Origin: Isoetes taiwanensis
Taxonomy: Eukaryota > Streptophyta > Lycopodiopsida > Isoetales > Isoetaceae
Length of the DNA stretch: 64,000 nt
Assembly (NCBI GenBank): GCA_021234155.1
Contig: JAJEKV010000498.1
Span: 64,001-128,000, forward strand
Direction of reading: 5' to 3'
Below, one piece after another: positions 36,759-46,277 of this stretch. Position 1 is the stretch's first letter, and the number at the start of each line of letters is the position of its first letter. A model generated the notes under the pieces. It did no database searches and had not been told where the DNA came from. It saw nothing but the letters and a program-made list of their open reading frames with translations. Both the position numbers and the translations under genes were made by a program.

Positions 36759-38673
36759 TTGGAAGTGGAAGATTTAATGCAGCAGTGCGTGGTCTTTATC
36801 ACATTCTTTGGTTTAAGCGATGAGATGCATAGGGAAGGAGAAATTCTTGTTTTTGAGGAGGATGATGTGAAGAATGGGATAAGTAAATTATCATGCGGAA
36901 GAACAGCAGATGCATTTGGGTTAGCAGCGGAGATGATTAAATGGGCTGGTCCCCTTGTGGCTAAAGTTGTAACCAATATGATGAATGACGACTATTGCAT
37001 GGATTCCCATCGGCATGGCAAATAAAGTAGTCCGGTACATAAAGCGAGGTGATACTAGGGATCCTAATAACTATAGAATGATTATGATTAGTGGTCTTTT
37101 CTCCAAATTGTTTGCAACAATACTGGAGCGCAAAATAAATACATGGACAGAGGAGAATGATTGTAGAGCAATGGGACAAGCAGGATTCAGGCCCAAAAAA
37201 TGCACGGTGGATCACCTAGTCACAATTAGAGCAGTAATGGATTCCGTGAAGAATACCAAAAAACCCCTCTTTGCTCTTTTTGTGGACCTTACAAAAGCGT
37301 TTGATATGCTGCGGAGAAGAAATATATGGGAGTATATGAAATGCATTGGGGTACCACAGGCACTACGTAATGCAGTATCTGTCTTGTATGAGAAGGTAGT
37401 AGTGCAGCTCTCCTTTCCGCTGCGTAAGGAATGTGACGAGGATGTAATGAGCAACATAGGGGTGAAGCAGGGATGTCCACTTTCTCCTACGTTGTTCGGC
37501 ATATATATAGATCAGCTTGAAGCTTGGCTAAAAACACACGGAGGTGAAGGTACCATGATGGCAGGGTATGTGATCACATTCTTTGCTTTATCTTTGATGA
37601 TATTGTTATATTTGCAAAAATCTTTGCTGACATGCAAAAGCATTTAGACGCTCTTGTAAACTTTACGCAAAGCTCTTGAGATGAAAGTTAACCTTAAAAA
37701 CTAAAATCCTGATATTTGGAACTCGAATGCGGGACTTTCATTTTCTCTATGATGGTCAGGAGGTGGAGATATCTAGTACATATAAATATTTGGGGCTGAT
37801 AATTGACCATAATTATACTTGGAATAAGGCTGTTGAGCAAAGGACGGATGGAGGTACAAAAGCATTATTTGCCATGCAAAGAAAATGCAGGAAAGCTGAA
37901 ATTGTTGATTGGAAGCTTAAAAAGATGTTATATGAGTCCTTAGTGAGATCCGTGGTGCTTTATGGATGTGAGGCATGGGGGCCGGGACTATCACAAGATA
38001 TGTGGAAGCGTGTGGAGAAGATACAAAAGAAATTCTTATTAACAGAATTAGGAGTAAAAATGCAAACTCCCTATCCGATGATGTTGGCGGATTCGGACAT
38101 GATGCCACTTGAAGCAGAAGCTATATATTGCACATTAAAATATGTGGCAAAGGTCATTGAGATGGAAAATGATAGGCTCCCGAGATTAGCTATGGAACAA
38201 AGCAAGGTAAAAGGCTGGTATGCAGACCTACAGAAATGGCTTGGGAAATGGGGCATGTCAATTGATAGTGTACCCAATGATCAAGCAGTATTACGGGAAT
38301 GGGTGAAAATTAATGTGCAACACAAAATGTGGAGTAATCCTGGAACAAAGATGAGCTTATGGGGAAGGTAGTTAATCCCAATTTATGTGCAGCGGCCCAC
38401 CTTGCAGGCAAAGTCTCATACAAGAAAAGGCATATGATATGCAGATTAAGGCTAAGTTCTCATCATTTGGGAGTAGAGGTTGGAAGATGGGGGAATCTTC
38501 CAAGATACAGACGTACATGCAGAGTATGTGGAGATGATGAGATAGAGGATGAGAATCATTTGGTATTACATTGTCACGCCTACGAGAATCTTAGAGATCT
38601 CTATGGTATTCCGGATAATATCTCTTTGCATGATTTCTTTGGAAAACGGTCCACACTATTGGAAATTTCTTAA
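36759..38673 (+). pseudogene. LINE-C reverse transcriptase and C-terminal zinc finger, broken
   Basis: The RT text is preserved in blocks. These include NNYRMIMISGLFSKLFATIL, QAGFRPKKCTVDHLV, LFALFVDLTKAFDML (motif A), GVKQGCPLSPTLFGIYID (motif B) and, after a shift, the post-RT segment KYLGLIIDHNYTWNKA with CEAWGPGLSQDMWKRVEKIQ. The YADD box at about 37600 is destroyed by frame change (ALSLMILLYLQ is read instead). The C-terminus has LGVEVGRWGNLPRYRRTC followed by VCGDDEIEDENHLVLHC. Confidence 0.8.
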
Positions 38674-38830
38674 CGGATGTGATGAAGATGAGAGAGTTAT
38701 CCATTAAAAATTATAGGCAACTGTTGAATGACTATGAAAAAGAAGAGAGCCTAATGAGCCTAATGATGCCCCACTTGAGGGCATATTAGATGATATGTGA
38801 TTGAGCAATATTTATCAGTAGAATGTCTCT

Positions 38831-38858
38831 GTCTTCTAGACCTGATGGTCTCATAGAC
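38831..38858 (+). promoter_or_regulatory. LINE 3' hairpin, copy C
   Basis: Inner stem AGACC (38838-38842) with GGTCT (38847-38851); outer GTCT with AGAC. Confidence 0.72.
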
Positions 38859-38870
38859 ATAATAAACATT

Positions 38871-38888
38871 CTTCTCTCTCTTCTCTCT

Positions 38889-38967
<79 letters not shown>
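38871..38967 (+). repeat. (CT)n tail of LINE-C
   Basis: A CT tract with two TTCTCT interruptions near its start; junction with the SINE. Confidence 0.97.
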
Positions 38968-38971
<4 letters not shown>

Positions 38972-38978
38972 GTATATT

Positions 38979-39205
38979 TTTAGTCTAGTGGTAACACACT
39001 AGTTCTAGCAAATATATAGGTCTATATAGTTCAAGATCGCCCATAATGCTTTCACTGTGGGTGTGAAAACTCACAAGATGCAATGTAAAAAGTGGTTGGG
39101 GGGGCCCAACCGAGCAATGTGGTGTGGTGTGTGGTCACATATCCGGTTGGATGCTACCTAGTGGTGGTCACATATCCGGTTGGATACTACCTAGTGGTGT
39201 GACAT

Positions 39206-39210
<5 letters not shown>
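38979..39210 (+). mobile_element. tRNA-derived SINE, (CT)n-tailed
   Basis: The 5' end TAGTCTAGTGGTAACACACT matches a Pol III A box inside a tRNA-like head. A degraded B-box region follows at about 39020 (GTTCAAGATCGCC). The body contains GGGGGGCCCAACCGAGCAATG and ends with GGTTGGATACTACCTAGTGG and GTGACATTAAAA, followed by a CT tail. A 34-bp piece (about 39131-39164) is tandemly repeated at 39165-39198. The same SINE, with a better B box, sits at 63531-63752. Confidence 0.75.
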
Positions 39211-39211
<1 letters not shown>

Positions 39212-39294
<83 letters not shown>

Positions 39295-39297
39295 CTC
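39212..39297 (+). repeat. (CT)n tail of SINE
   Basis: CT dinucleotides joining the SINE to LINE-D. Confidence 0.97.
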
Positions 39298-39298
39298 T

Positions 39299-40568
39299 GG
39301 GCCGGGGAGATCCACTTTAGACCATATACTTGTGTTGAAAACTATATTTGATAATGTGAAGGGATCAAAGAAACCAGTGTTTGTGGCTTTTGTGGATTTT
39401 AAGAAAGCCTTCGACAAAGTGCCAAGAAACCAATTGTGGAGCAGATTAGAAAAACTAAATGTACCTTAGGGACGCGGTACGAGTACTTTATGATAAGGTG
39501 CTTGTACAACTATCTCACCCTTTCTCTTTGGAAGTAAAAGATTGCATAGACAGTAATGTAGGGGTTAAGCAAGGGTGTCTGCTATACCCGACATTATTTG
39601 ACATATTTATTGACAGTTTGGAGGAGTGGCTCCGTGTTAGTTGCCCAGGGGGTACAGAGGTGCATGGTTATGTGATTCAGTTGATGTTGTATGCGGATGA
39701 CGTGGTCGCTTTTGCACGATCCAAAGAGCACATGCAGAGATATTTAGATGGTTTGGCGGCTTTTTGTGACCAAACGGGTATGAAGGTGAATTTAGAAAAG
39801 ACAAATATTATGACAGTTGATGTTCTAAGACAAGAATCCATTTTCAGATATAAGGGAAGTCAGGTAACTATGTGTGATTCTTACAAATAACTGGGCCTTA
39901 TTTTCAGCAGAAATCACAGATGGAATGCTTGTATATCGCAACGGCTAGAGGGATGCCAAAAAGCGTTATATGCGCTACAAAGTATGTGTAGGAGATCACA
40001 CTTATGGTCGTGGCACCTTAAGGTACGACTTTTCCAATCACTAGTTCAAAGCGTAGTCTTATACGGTTGTGAGGTTTGGGGGCCTAATCTCCCACAATGT
40101 TTGTGGGATGACATAGAGCAAGTTCAGAAAAAATTTTTAAGGCTTGAATTGGGGGTAAAAGGTCAAACACCATACCCGTTGATGTTGGTTGAAAGTGGGC
40201 TCTTGCCTCTAGAAGGTGAAGCAATGATAAGATGCATTTCATATCTTAAAAAGGTACTACGCATGGAGGAGTCCAGAATTACGCTTAAGGCCCTAATGTC
40301 TAGCAAGGAGAAGGGGATTCTGTTGGATGTTAAACAATGGTTGGTAAAGTGGGGTATATCTTGGGATGAGGTGGTATTGGTAGACTCAGATCTGCGAAGG
40401 TGGGTATCGGAAAAGATATATAAGAAGATGTGGTCACAACCTAAGACAAAGATGATCTTGTACAAGATGAATATCAATCCCAATCTGGAACCAGCAGGTC
40501 ACTTGAACGAGGACCTTTCCATCCAAAAAAGACATGCCATATGCCGAATTCGACTAAGCTCACATCCT
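39299..40568 (+). mobile_element. LINE-D: 5'-truncated copy with RT, left part
   Basis: It begins against the CT tract in the RT domain (FVAFVDFKKAFDKVP, motif A). It continues with GVKQGCLLYPTLFDIFID (motif B), YADDVVAFAR (motif C) and the post-RT region (CEVWGPNLPQCLWDDIEQVQ) to about 40560, where the text breaks off at CTCACATC. A minus-strand L1 follows. The 3' UTR with hairpin at 42278-42315 is probably its displaced end. Confidence 0.75.
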
Positions 40569-40592
40569 GATAGACCACAGCAACCATCATGA
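39459..40592 (+). pseudogene. LINE-D reverse transcriptase fragment
   Basis: Two frames (39459-39890 and 39984-40592) cover RT motifs B to E and the post-RT domain. A stop at 39888 (TAA after CDSYK) and a shift separate them. The catalytic YADD is intact (MLYADDVVAF), but motif B has LLYP in place of the usual PLSP. Confidence 0.75.
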
Positions 40593-42265
40593 CGCCAAAT
40601 GAAATGCTTGACTCCGCACCTTATTCCAAGTATCCGGATAAATAGCCAGAAGCACTTGCTTACTTGTCAATGTCACATGAAAAAGAGAGAGCAGCCAAGA
40701 CCAAACAGGCTGGAGATGATCACATAAAAAGAAACAATGCTCAATGGTCTCATCCCTTTGCTTGCACAGTGGGCAGAGTGCTGACACTCTAGGATCAAAT
40801 CTGTGGACAAGCACATTCACCCGAGGGCATCTGTGAAGAATCTGCCACCAAAGCACAACCACCTTAGGATGGAGTAGTTTATCCCAAGCCCGGGGGTTCA
40901 CAGTTTTGAGCGTATAACCCATCTGCATGCACGGGAAGGGGGTTTTTTGAACCCATTTTCGTACATATACGGTCGGCAGGGGGTCCTTTTTCTGGTATTT
41001 TTTGCACTATCCTAGGTAGTTTTTATTCGAAAGGGGTCAAAATTTGCTTTTAAAGATCCGTATACAGGGGGGTTTTTTGCCACCCCATGCACGCAGATGG
41101 CATATCTCCCTTATACATGAGTGAATCCCCCTTGCCCAAGCCCAAGTCCACATACGTCTCCAACTAGGAGGTGAGAGCTGAAGGGACCACTTAGTGGATG
41201 GCGGAAGGATATCACCATTGACAAGCAGCCTATACATAGAGTTCACAAGCCTTTGCTCGTGAACACTCTGGTGGGAAACCCACATGCACCCTTCGTTAGC
41301 CTCTAGAGCAGCCAGTGGCAAAGTACTAGCAACCTTTTGCCAAATGGGTCTATCCCATCGAGACAATAAGAATTTTGTTTGAAAGAGTTGTCAAGTCGCT
41401 AACTGGCCAGAATCATACCAAGCTGCAACAGTTAAGATCCCTGCTAACCTCCAGCGCCGTTGAGTTTATGGATGAACTGAGGCACAAAAGTGGCAGATTA
41501 TTTTCCACAGGTATCCACCAACAAGGGGCACTCAACTGATGACATGCAACAAGATCAATATGAAATAAGGTCCGCACTGTCTCCCAAGACTCCAGCAAGC
41601 CTTTCAAAAAAGGGGAGGCATTAGGAAAAGGGCATAGCTGATAAAAGAGACTCCAAGGAAGAAGATGTTTTAACGAAGCTTTCCCAAAAGGAACACAATG
41701 ACCAAGTGACTGCTTCACCAATCGCACTCCAGGTGAGTCAATCATATCCCTAAGGATCCTCCAAATGAACTTAGAAATCAGAATCTTACTCTGTAGATGG
41801 AAGTCTGTCATACCCAAACCACCTGCAAACTTTGGCCTAGTGCATTTGGACCATGCAATCTTGACCCAAAGATGCTCCTCATTCCCACCCCCAAATGAAA
41901 TTACAGGACAATGGTAACAATCACTGGAATTTTGAGGAAGCCGTAAGGGCGAGAGGCCATATAGGCGTGGGAATTACTTAAAACATGCTTAACAACATTA
42001 TTCGCTGAGAGAGAGAGCTTAGCAGTATTCCACCAAAACAAATGCTTTCGCAAACCTTCTATGATAATATCCCAAGCATCAGAGGTAGAAATATGAATGG
42101 CCACATGAATACCGAGAAGTTTGGTAGCCTTCCCATGAGGAAGCACCTTCCAAGGAAAATCAGCAACACAAGGGGGCACATCCCCATCAAGCATCCATAA
42201 TGCAGGACACTTTGGCCAACCAACAAGAATTCCAGATGCTAAAGAGAAAGTATCAAGAAGAAGCT
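40575..42265 (-). pseudogene. L1-type LINE ORF2 C-terminal fragment (zf-RVT), minus strand
   Basis: The minus strand carries the C-terminal third of a plant L1 ORF2 in several frames. A segment with HGKATKLLGIHVAIHIS and HLFWWNTAKLSLSANNVV (42150-41930) is the end of the RT/post-RT region. It is followed by MGMTDFHLQSKILISKFIWR (41817-41760) and SLPLAALEANEGCMWVSH (41340-41280). The zf-RVT domain at 40890-40700 reads LLHPKVVVLWWQILHRCPRV, then CPLCKQRDETIEHCFFLC. This family differs from the (CT)-tailed LINEs. Both ends are truncated, no poly(A) is visible, and a 152-bp DNA element interrupts it at 40934. Confidence 0.8.
40926..41093. mobile_element. 152-bp MITE with 8-bp target duplication
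   Basis: CATGCACG at 40926-40933 is repeated at 41086-41093. Between them lies a 152-bp insert whose ends are related in inverted orientation (GGAAGGGGGTTTTTTGAACCC on the left; the reverse complement of the right end reads GGGGTGGCAAAAAACCCCCC). Removing it restores the reading of the L1 ORF (an IREICHL segment joins GYTLKTVNPRAW). An 8-bp duplication fits hAT- or MULE-like MITEs. Confidence 0.65.
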
Positions 42266-42270
42266 TTGCA

Positions 42271-42420
<150 letters not shown>

Positions 42421-42461
42421 ATTTTTGAAAAAGAAAGACTGTTCTAAACAGTTCATCTTCA

Positions 42462-43355
42462 TTGAAGTTCAAAGTAGGCACACTAAGATTTATGTTGCTG
42501 GCTGTTATTTCCCTCCAAGGGAATCCCCCTACCTATGACACTGAAAATATGGACAGAGATGACCCATTCCACCACTTAGAAAAAGAAGCACTGGAACTAA
42601 TGGAACAGGGTGAAATCATTCTCTTGGGGGATTTCAACGGAAGAATTGCAAACAAACAGGCTTACATGAGCAGCCCGTCTGGGGAGCCCATTTGGATGGA
42701 CCGGATGGATGATGAAGAATTGAATAGGGCTGGATTATCAAGAATTACAGATGATGCATACGATTATGTGACGCCCCAAGGGGGTCATGTGCTCAACATG
42801 TGTGGAGGTTTAGGATTGATCATATGCAATGGCATACACAGGTTTCCTGAAACCCAAAAATGCACATCTATTGGCTCAGGGGGAAGAGGCTCCAGCGTAG
42901 TAGATCTGCTAATAACTAGTGCACGCCTAGTACATGATATAAGAGAGTTCAAAGTGGATAGTGTCAGGCCTGAAAGTGACCATGTGCCAATTATGGTAAG
43001 CTTTGACATGTTGGGAGGAGGTGGAGAACCAGCACAAGTAAAGGTAAAGAACACTATCAGAATGAATGCTAGGAAAGCTAACACATATGAAAAAGCATGT
43101 GAAACAAATGCACAAAGGATTGAATGGCGAATCGCAAGCGGTATTAGTAACATGCTCACAACTATGTTGGTAGATACAAACAAAACAATGTTTTGTCTCG
43201 GCAAGAAGGAGCAAAGGCCTACCCCTGTAATGCTTGGTTTGATAAGGATTTGTAAGGATTACGTAACACTTTACAAGAAAGCGAGCAAGGAGAATAAACC
43301 ACTTGTGGGAAGAATTATTTCAAATTATTACGCCAAAAAAAAAGGGCATACTTGA
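42462..43355 (+). CDS. LINE-E APE-type endonuclease domain (partial)
   Basis: This frame of 297 residues lacks the N-terminal part of the endonuclease because the copy is truncated at the CT junction. It contains MEQGEIILLGDFNGRIANKQ, where GDFN is the conserved catalytic block of APE-type LINE nucleases. Next come GSSVVDLLITSARL and SDHVPIMV, the C-terminal SDH block with the catalytic histidine. The product nicks target DNA to prime reverse transcription. A linker of about 100 residues rich in basic residues follows. The frame ends at 43355, about 150 bases before the RT frame, so one indel separates what should be a single ORF2. Confidence 0.8.
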   Translation: MKFKVGTLRFMLLAVISLQGNPPTYDTENMDRDDPFHHLEKEALELMEQGEIILLGDFNGRIANKQAYMSSPSGEPIWMDRMDDEELNRAGLSRITDDAYDYVTPQGGHVLNMCGGLGLIICNGIHRFPETQKCTSIGSGGRGSSVVDLLITSARLVHDIREFKVDSVRPESDHVPIMVSFDMLGGGGEPAQVKVKNTIRMNARKANTYEKACETNAQRIEWRIASGISNMLTTMLVDTNKTMFCLGKKEQRPTPVMLGLIRICKDYVTLYKKASKENKPLVGRIISNYYAKKKGHT

Positions 43356-43503
43356 GCAGCAAACAGGAGGAGCTGGTACGTGAACTTGTAACACACCCAA
43401 AGAAATTCTGGAATCGTTTGAAAAACACCACAGGAAACAGTACCAACATTGAGGTAAGCAAGCTCATAGCACATTTGCGAGTCATTGTATCCGCGGCGAG
43501 AAC

Positions 43504-45456
43504 ATGATACATGACCAGCCACATGTAGAAGGTGAAAATATGAGCATAACAGATGAGGATGTGTCTCTGGCTCTTCAGAAACTTTCACTTGGCAAAGCAC
43601 CCGATTCCCTTGAGTTGATCTCTGAAATGGTTAAGTGGACAGGACCTTTTGTCAGATCCATTATAACCAAGATGCTAAATGCAGCGCTAAGAGAAGGGTT
43701 TCCAACAAGCTGGCAAACTAGTAGAGTGGTACCTCTACACAAAATAGGGGACAAGGCAGATCCCAACAATTACAGGATGATAATGATTAGCAGTTTGTTC
43801 TCCAAGTTGTTCGCAACAATCCTGGAACAAAAAATCAGCAGATGGGCAGAACACAATGAAGTCCGTGCTAAAGGACAAGCTGGCTTCAGACCTCGAAAAT
43901 CCACTATAGACCATCTACTTACTCTCAGATCAATCATGGACTCTGTGAAGAATACAAAAAGACCGTTATTTGCACTATTTGTGGACCTAACAAAAGCTTT
44001 TGACATGGTTAGACGAGGTGATATATGGACCAGAATGGAAAATCTTGCAATTCCAGCCCCTCTGAGAAATGCGGTTGCCAAGCTATACGAAAAGGTAAGA
44101 ATACAATTGTCCTTTCCTTTGGTAAATATCTGCAGTGACACAATAGACAGTAACATAGGTGTAAAGCAGGGGTGCCCTCTATCCCCTACCTTATTTGGCC
44201 TCTTCATAGATGAATTAGAGCCACATATAACACAAACAGGTGGGGAAGGCACATTAATCGGTGGATACGTGCTGGCCTTACTACTATATGCAGATGATAT
44301 TGTACTCTTTTCTCGGAGTGAGATGGGTTTGCAGCAGCACCTAAATGCACTAGCATCATTTTGTGATACCAAACAGATGAGAGTTAATCTGGCCAAAACC
44401 AAAATCATGATATTTGGTACTCGGTCCTTAGATTTCAACTTCTTATACAAAGGGGAAAAGGTTGAGATAACTACCCATTACAAATATCTGGGCCTAATGG
44501 TGGACCATAATTATAAATGGAACAGAGCAGTGGATCACAGGACAGACAGTGGTCTAAAAGCTTTATATGCAATGCAACGGAAATGTAGGAAAGCAGAGAT
44601 CCTTGATTTTGGGCTAAAAAGAATGCTTTATAAAACCTTGGTACAGACAGTAATTCTATATGGATGTGAGATATGGGGGCCAGGGTTATCTCTGGATATG
44701 TGGAAAAGGATTGAGAAAATACAGAAAAAGTTTCTCATAACGGAGCTGGGGGTAAAACTACAAACACCGTATGAGATGTTGCTTAAGGAAACAGGTTTTA
44801 TGACATTAGAAGGAGAGGCCATATGTCATTTGTTGCACTATCTTTGCAAGGTCCGCGCTATGGAAGAAGACAGCCTGCCTTACATGGCCATGCAGGAAAG
44901 TGAACACAAGGGGTGGTATGCAGATGTTAAGAAGTGGCTACTCCGATGGGGGATGAACATAGACAACATGCCTCATAAAAGTGAGACAATAAGGGAGTGG
45001 GTGAAATTAAATATGGACCACAAAATGTGGCAAGCTACGGGTGCTAAGATGCTGTTTTACAAAAATACCATGAATCCTGCTTTGAAGGCAATGCCATATC
45101 TGATGGAAAGGATATCGATGTCTAAAAGACACAATATTTCCAGAATCAGGCTAAGCTCACACCATCTAGGAGTCGAAGTGGGTAGATGGGGGAAGATTCC
45201 TCACGAGAATCGAACCTGTAAGGTATGCGGATCCTCAAATGATATAGAAGATGAAGAGCATTTTATCCTCTATTGCCCAGCCTACCAGAGTTTAAGAGAC
45301 AAGCTCAACATGAATGCGGCGTCATTAACAGCGTTCTTTGCACTGCCAGGAAGCCAAACAGGACATTACATATCTGAAGCTCTAGAGATTAGAGGAATAT
45401 CAATAAAAAATTACAAATATCTATTGGAAGAATTTGATAGAGATAGGAGAGAGTAA
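43504..45456 (+). CDS. LINE-E reverse transcriptase with C-terminal zinc finger, intact 650-codon frame
   Basis: The frame shows NNYRMIMISSLFSKLFATIL, GQAGFRPRKSTIDHLLTL, LFALFVDLTKAFDMV (motif A, catalytic D), GVKQGCPLSPTLFGLFIDEL (motif B) and LLLYADDIVLFSR with YADD at residues 262-265 (motif C). NLAKTKIMIF is motif D. The post-RT region has YKYLGLMVDHNYKWNRA and CEIWGPGLSLDMWKRIEKIQ, and the C-terminus has HHLGVEVGRWGKIP then CKVCGSSNDIEDEEHFILYC, a CCHC zinc finger beginning near residue 572. The enzyme would copy LINE RNA at a nicked target. The ATG used is internal to the original ORF2. All catalytic residues are in place, so this copy is recent relative to its neighbours. Confidence 0.9.
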   Translation: MIHDQPHVEGENMSITDEDVSLALQKLSLGKAPDSLELISEMVKWTGPFVRSIITKMLNAALREGFPTSWQTSRVVPLHKIGDKADPNNYRMIMISSLFSKLFATILEQKISRWAEHNEVRAKGQAGFRPRKSTIDHLLTLRSIMDSVKNTKRPLFALFVDLTKAFDMVRRGDIWTRMENLAIPAPLRNAVAKLYEKVRIQLSFPLVNICSDTIDSNIGVKQGCPLSPTLFGLFIDELEPHITQTGGEGTLIGGYVLALLLYADDIVLFSRSEMGLQQHLNALASFCDTKQMRVNLAKTKIMIFGTRSLDFNFLYKGEKVEITTHYKYLGLMVDHNYKWNRAVDHRTDSGLKALYAMQRKCRKAEILDFGLKRMLYKTLVQTVILYGCEIWGPGLSLDMWKRIEKIQKKFLITELGVKLQTPYEMLLKETGFMTLEGEAICHLLHYLCKVRAMEEDSLPYMAMQESEHKGWYADVKKWLLRWGMNIDNMPHKSETIREWVKLNMDHKMWQATGAKMLFYKNTMNPALKAMPYLMERISMSKRHNISRIRLSSHHLGVEVGRWGKIPHENRTCKVCGSSNDIEDEEHFILYCPAYQSLRDKLNMNAASLTAFFALPGSQTGHYISEALEIRGISIKNYKYLLEEFDRDRRE

Positions 45457-45522
45457 AGTAGTGCACTCCAACCGGGGGGGGGCACTATCATCAATATACA
45501 TTTTGTACTCTGTATTTGACAC

Positions 45523-45550
45523 ATCTAATAGGCCTGATGGCCTCATAGAT
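45523..45550 (+). promoter_or_regulatory. LINE 3' hairpin, copy E (both stems covary)
   Basis: Inner stem AGGCC (45530-45534) with GGCCT (45539-45543); outer CATCT with AGATG. Both stems differ from copy A by paired substitutions. Confidence 0.78.
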
Positions 45551-45564
45551 GGAAATAAAAAGAC

Positions 45565-45610
45565 TTTTCTTTCTTTTTCTTTCTTTCTTTCTCTCTCTCT
45601 CTCTCTCTCT
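45565..45610 (+). repeat. LINE-E tail, (CTTT)n grading into (CT)n
   Basis: CTTTTCTTTCTTTTTCTTTC then CT repeats. Confidence 0.95.
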
Positions 45611-45776
<166 letters not shown>

Positions 45777-46277
45777 TGAAATAAAAAGAGACAATTTCTG
45801 GGAGAGAGTCAAGTAAAAGCATGTACATGATTTGATTAGGGAACCAAAAACTTTTGGAATAGACCTAAAAGGAGAGGGACAGATACTTCAAACTTTGATG
45901 CCAAGGATTTGCTCCAACATGTTAGGGAATTATATCAACTGGGAAGGGTTTGACTCAGGTAGTGATAGAACAAGCAAAGATTGAACCTTTCATCACAATT
46001 GAGGATGTTTCAAAAAGGGTTGCAAAGCTCGCTAATGGCAAGGCAGCCGGATGCATATGGTATTGTAGCGTAAATGTTGAAGTGGGGCTGGAGACCGGAT
46101 GATAGAACATATCACGAGACTATTTAACATGGTTTTGTGTGAGGGCTTTCCTGTAACTTGGCAGGTCAATAGGGTGGTGCCAGTTTTTAAAAGTGGTGAT
46201 AAATCTGAAATTGGCAATTACAGGACAATCCTGATATCCAGCGTATTCTCTAAGCTTTTTGCATCCGTGCTAGAGAC
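45777..46277 (+). mobile_element. LINE-F, left part (interrupted by gypsy)
   Basis: This 5'-truncated LINE starts at the CA/CT tract in the linker before the RT. It includes GFPVTWQVNRVVPVFKSGD and SVFSKLFASVLET, at which point the gypsy element interrupts it. The text resumes at 59234 with KIVKWVEEND. The final GAGAC (46273-46277) is the target duplication. Confidence 0.85.
46273..46277. repeat. 5-bp target duplication of gypsy, left (GAGAC)
   Basis: GAGAC flanks the gypsy element here and at 59229-59233. Removing one copy plus the element restores the LINE-F reading frame. Confidence 0.85.

Noticed and set aside
38871-38967. CRISPR-like regular repeats
   Set aside because: Simple dinucleotide repeats without unique spacers in a plant nuclear context.
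40587-42194. Several small host genes on the minus strand
   Set aside because: Their sequences are consecutive pieces of one L1 ORF2 C-terminal region with zf-RVT.
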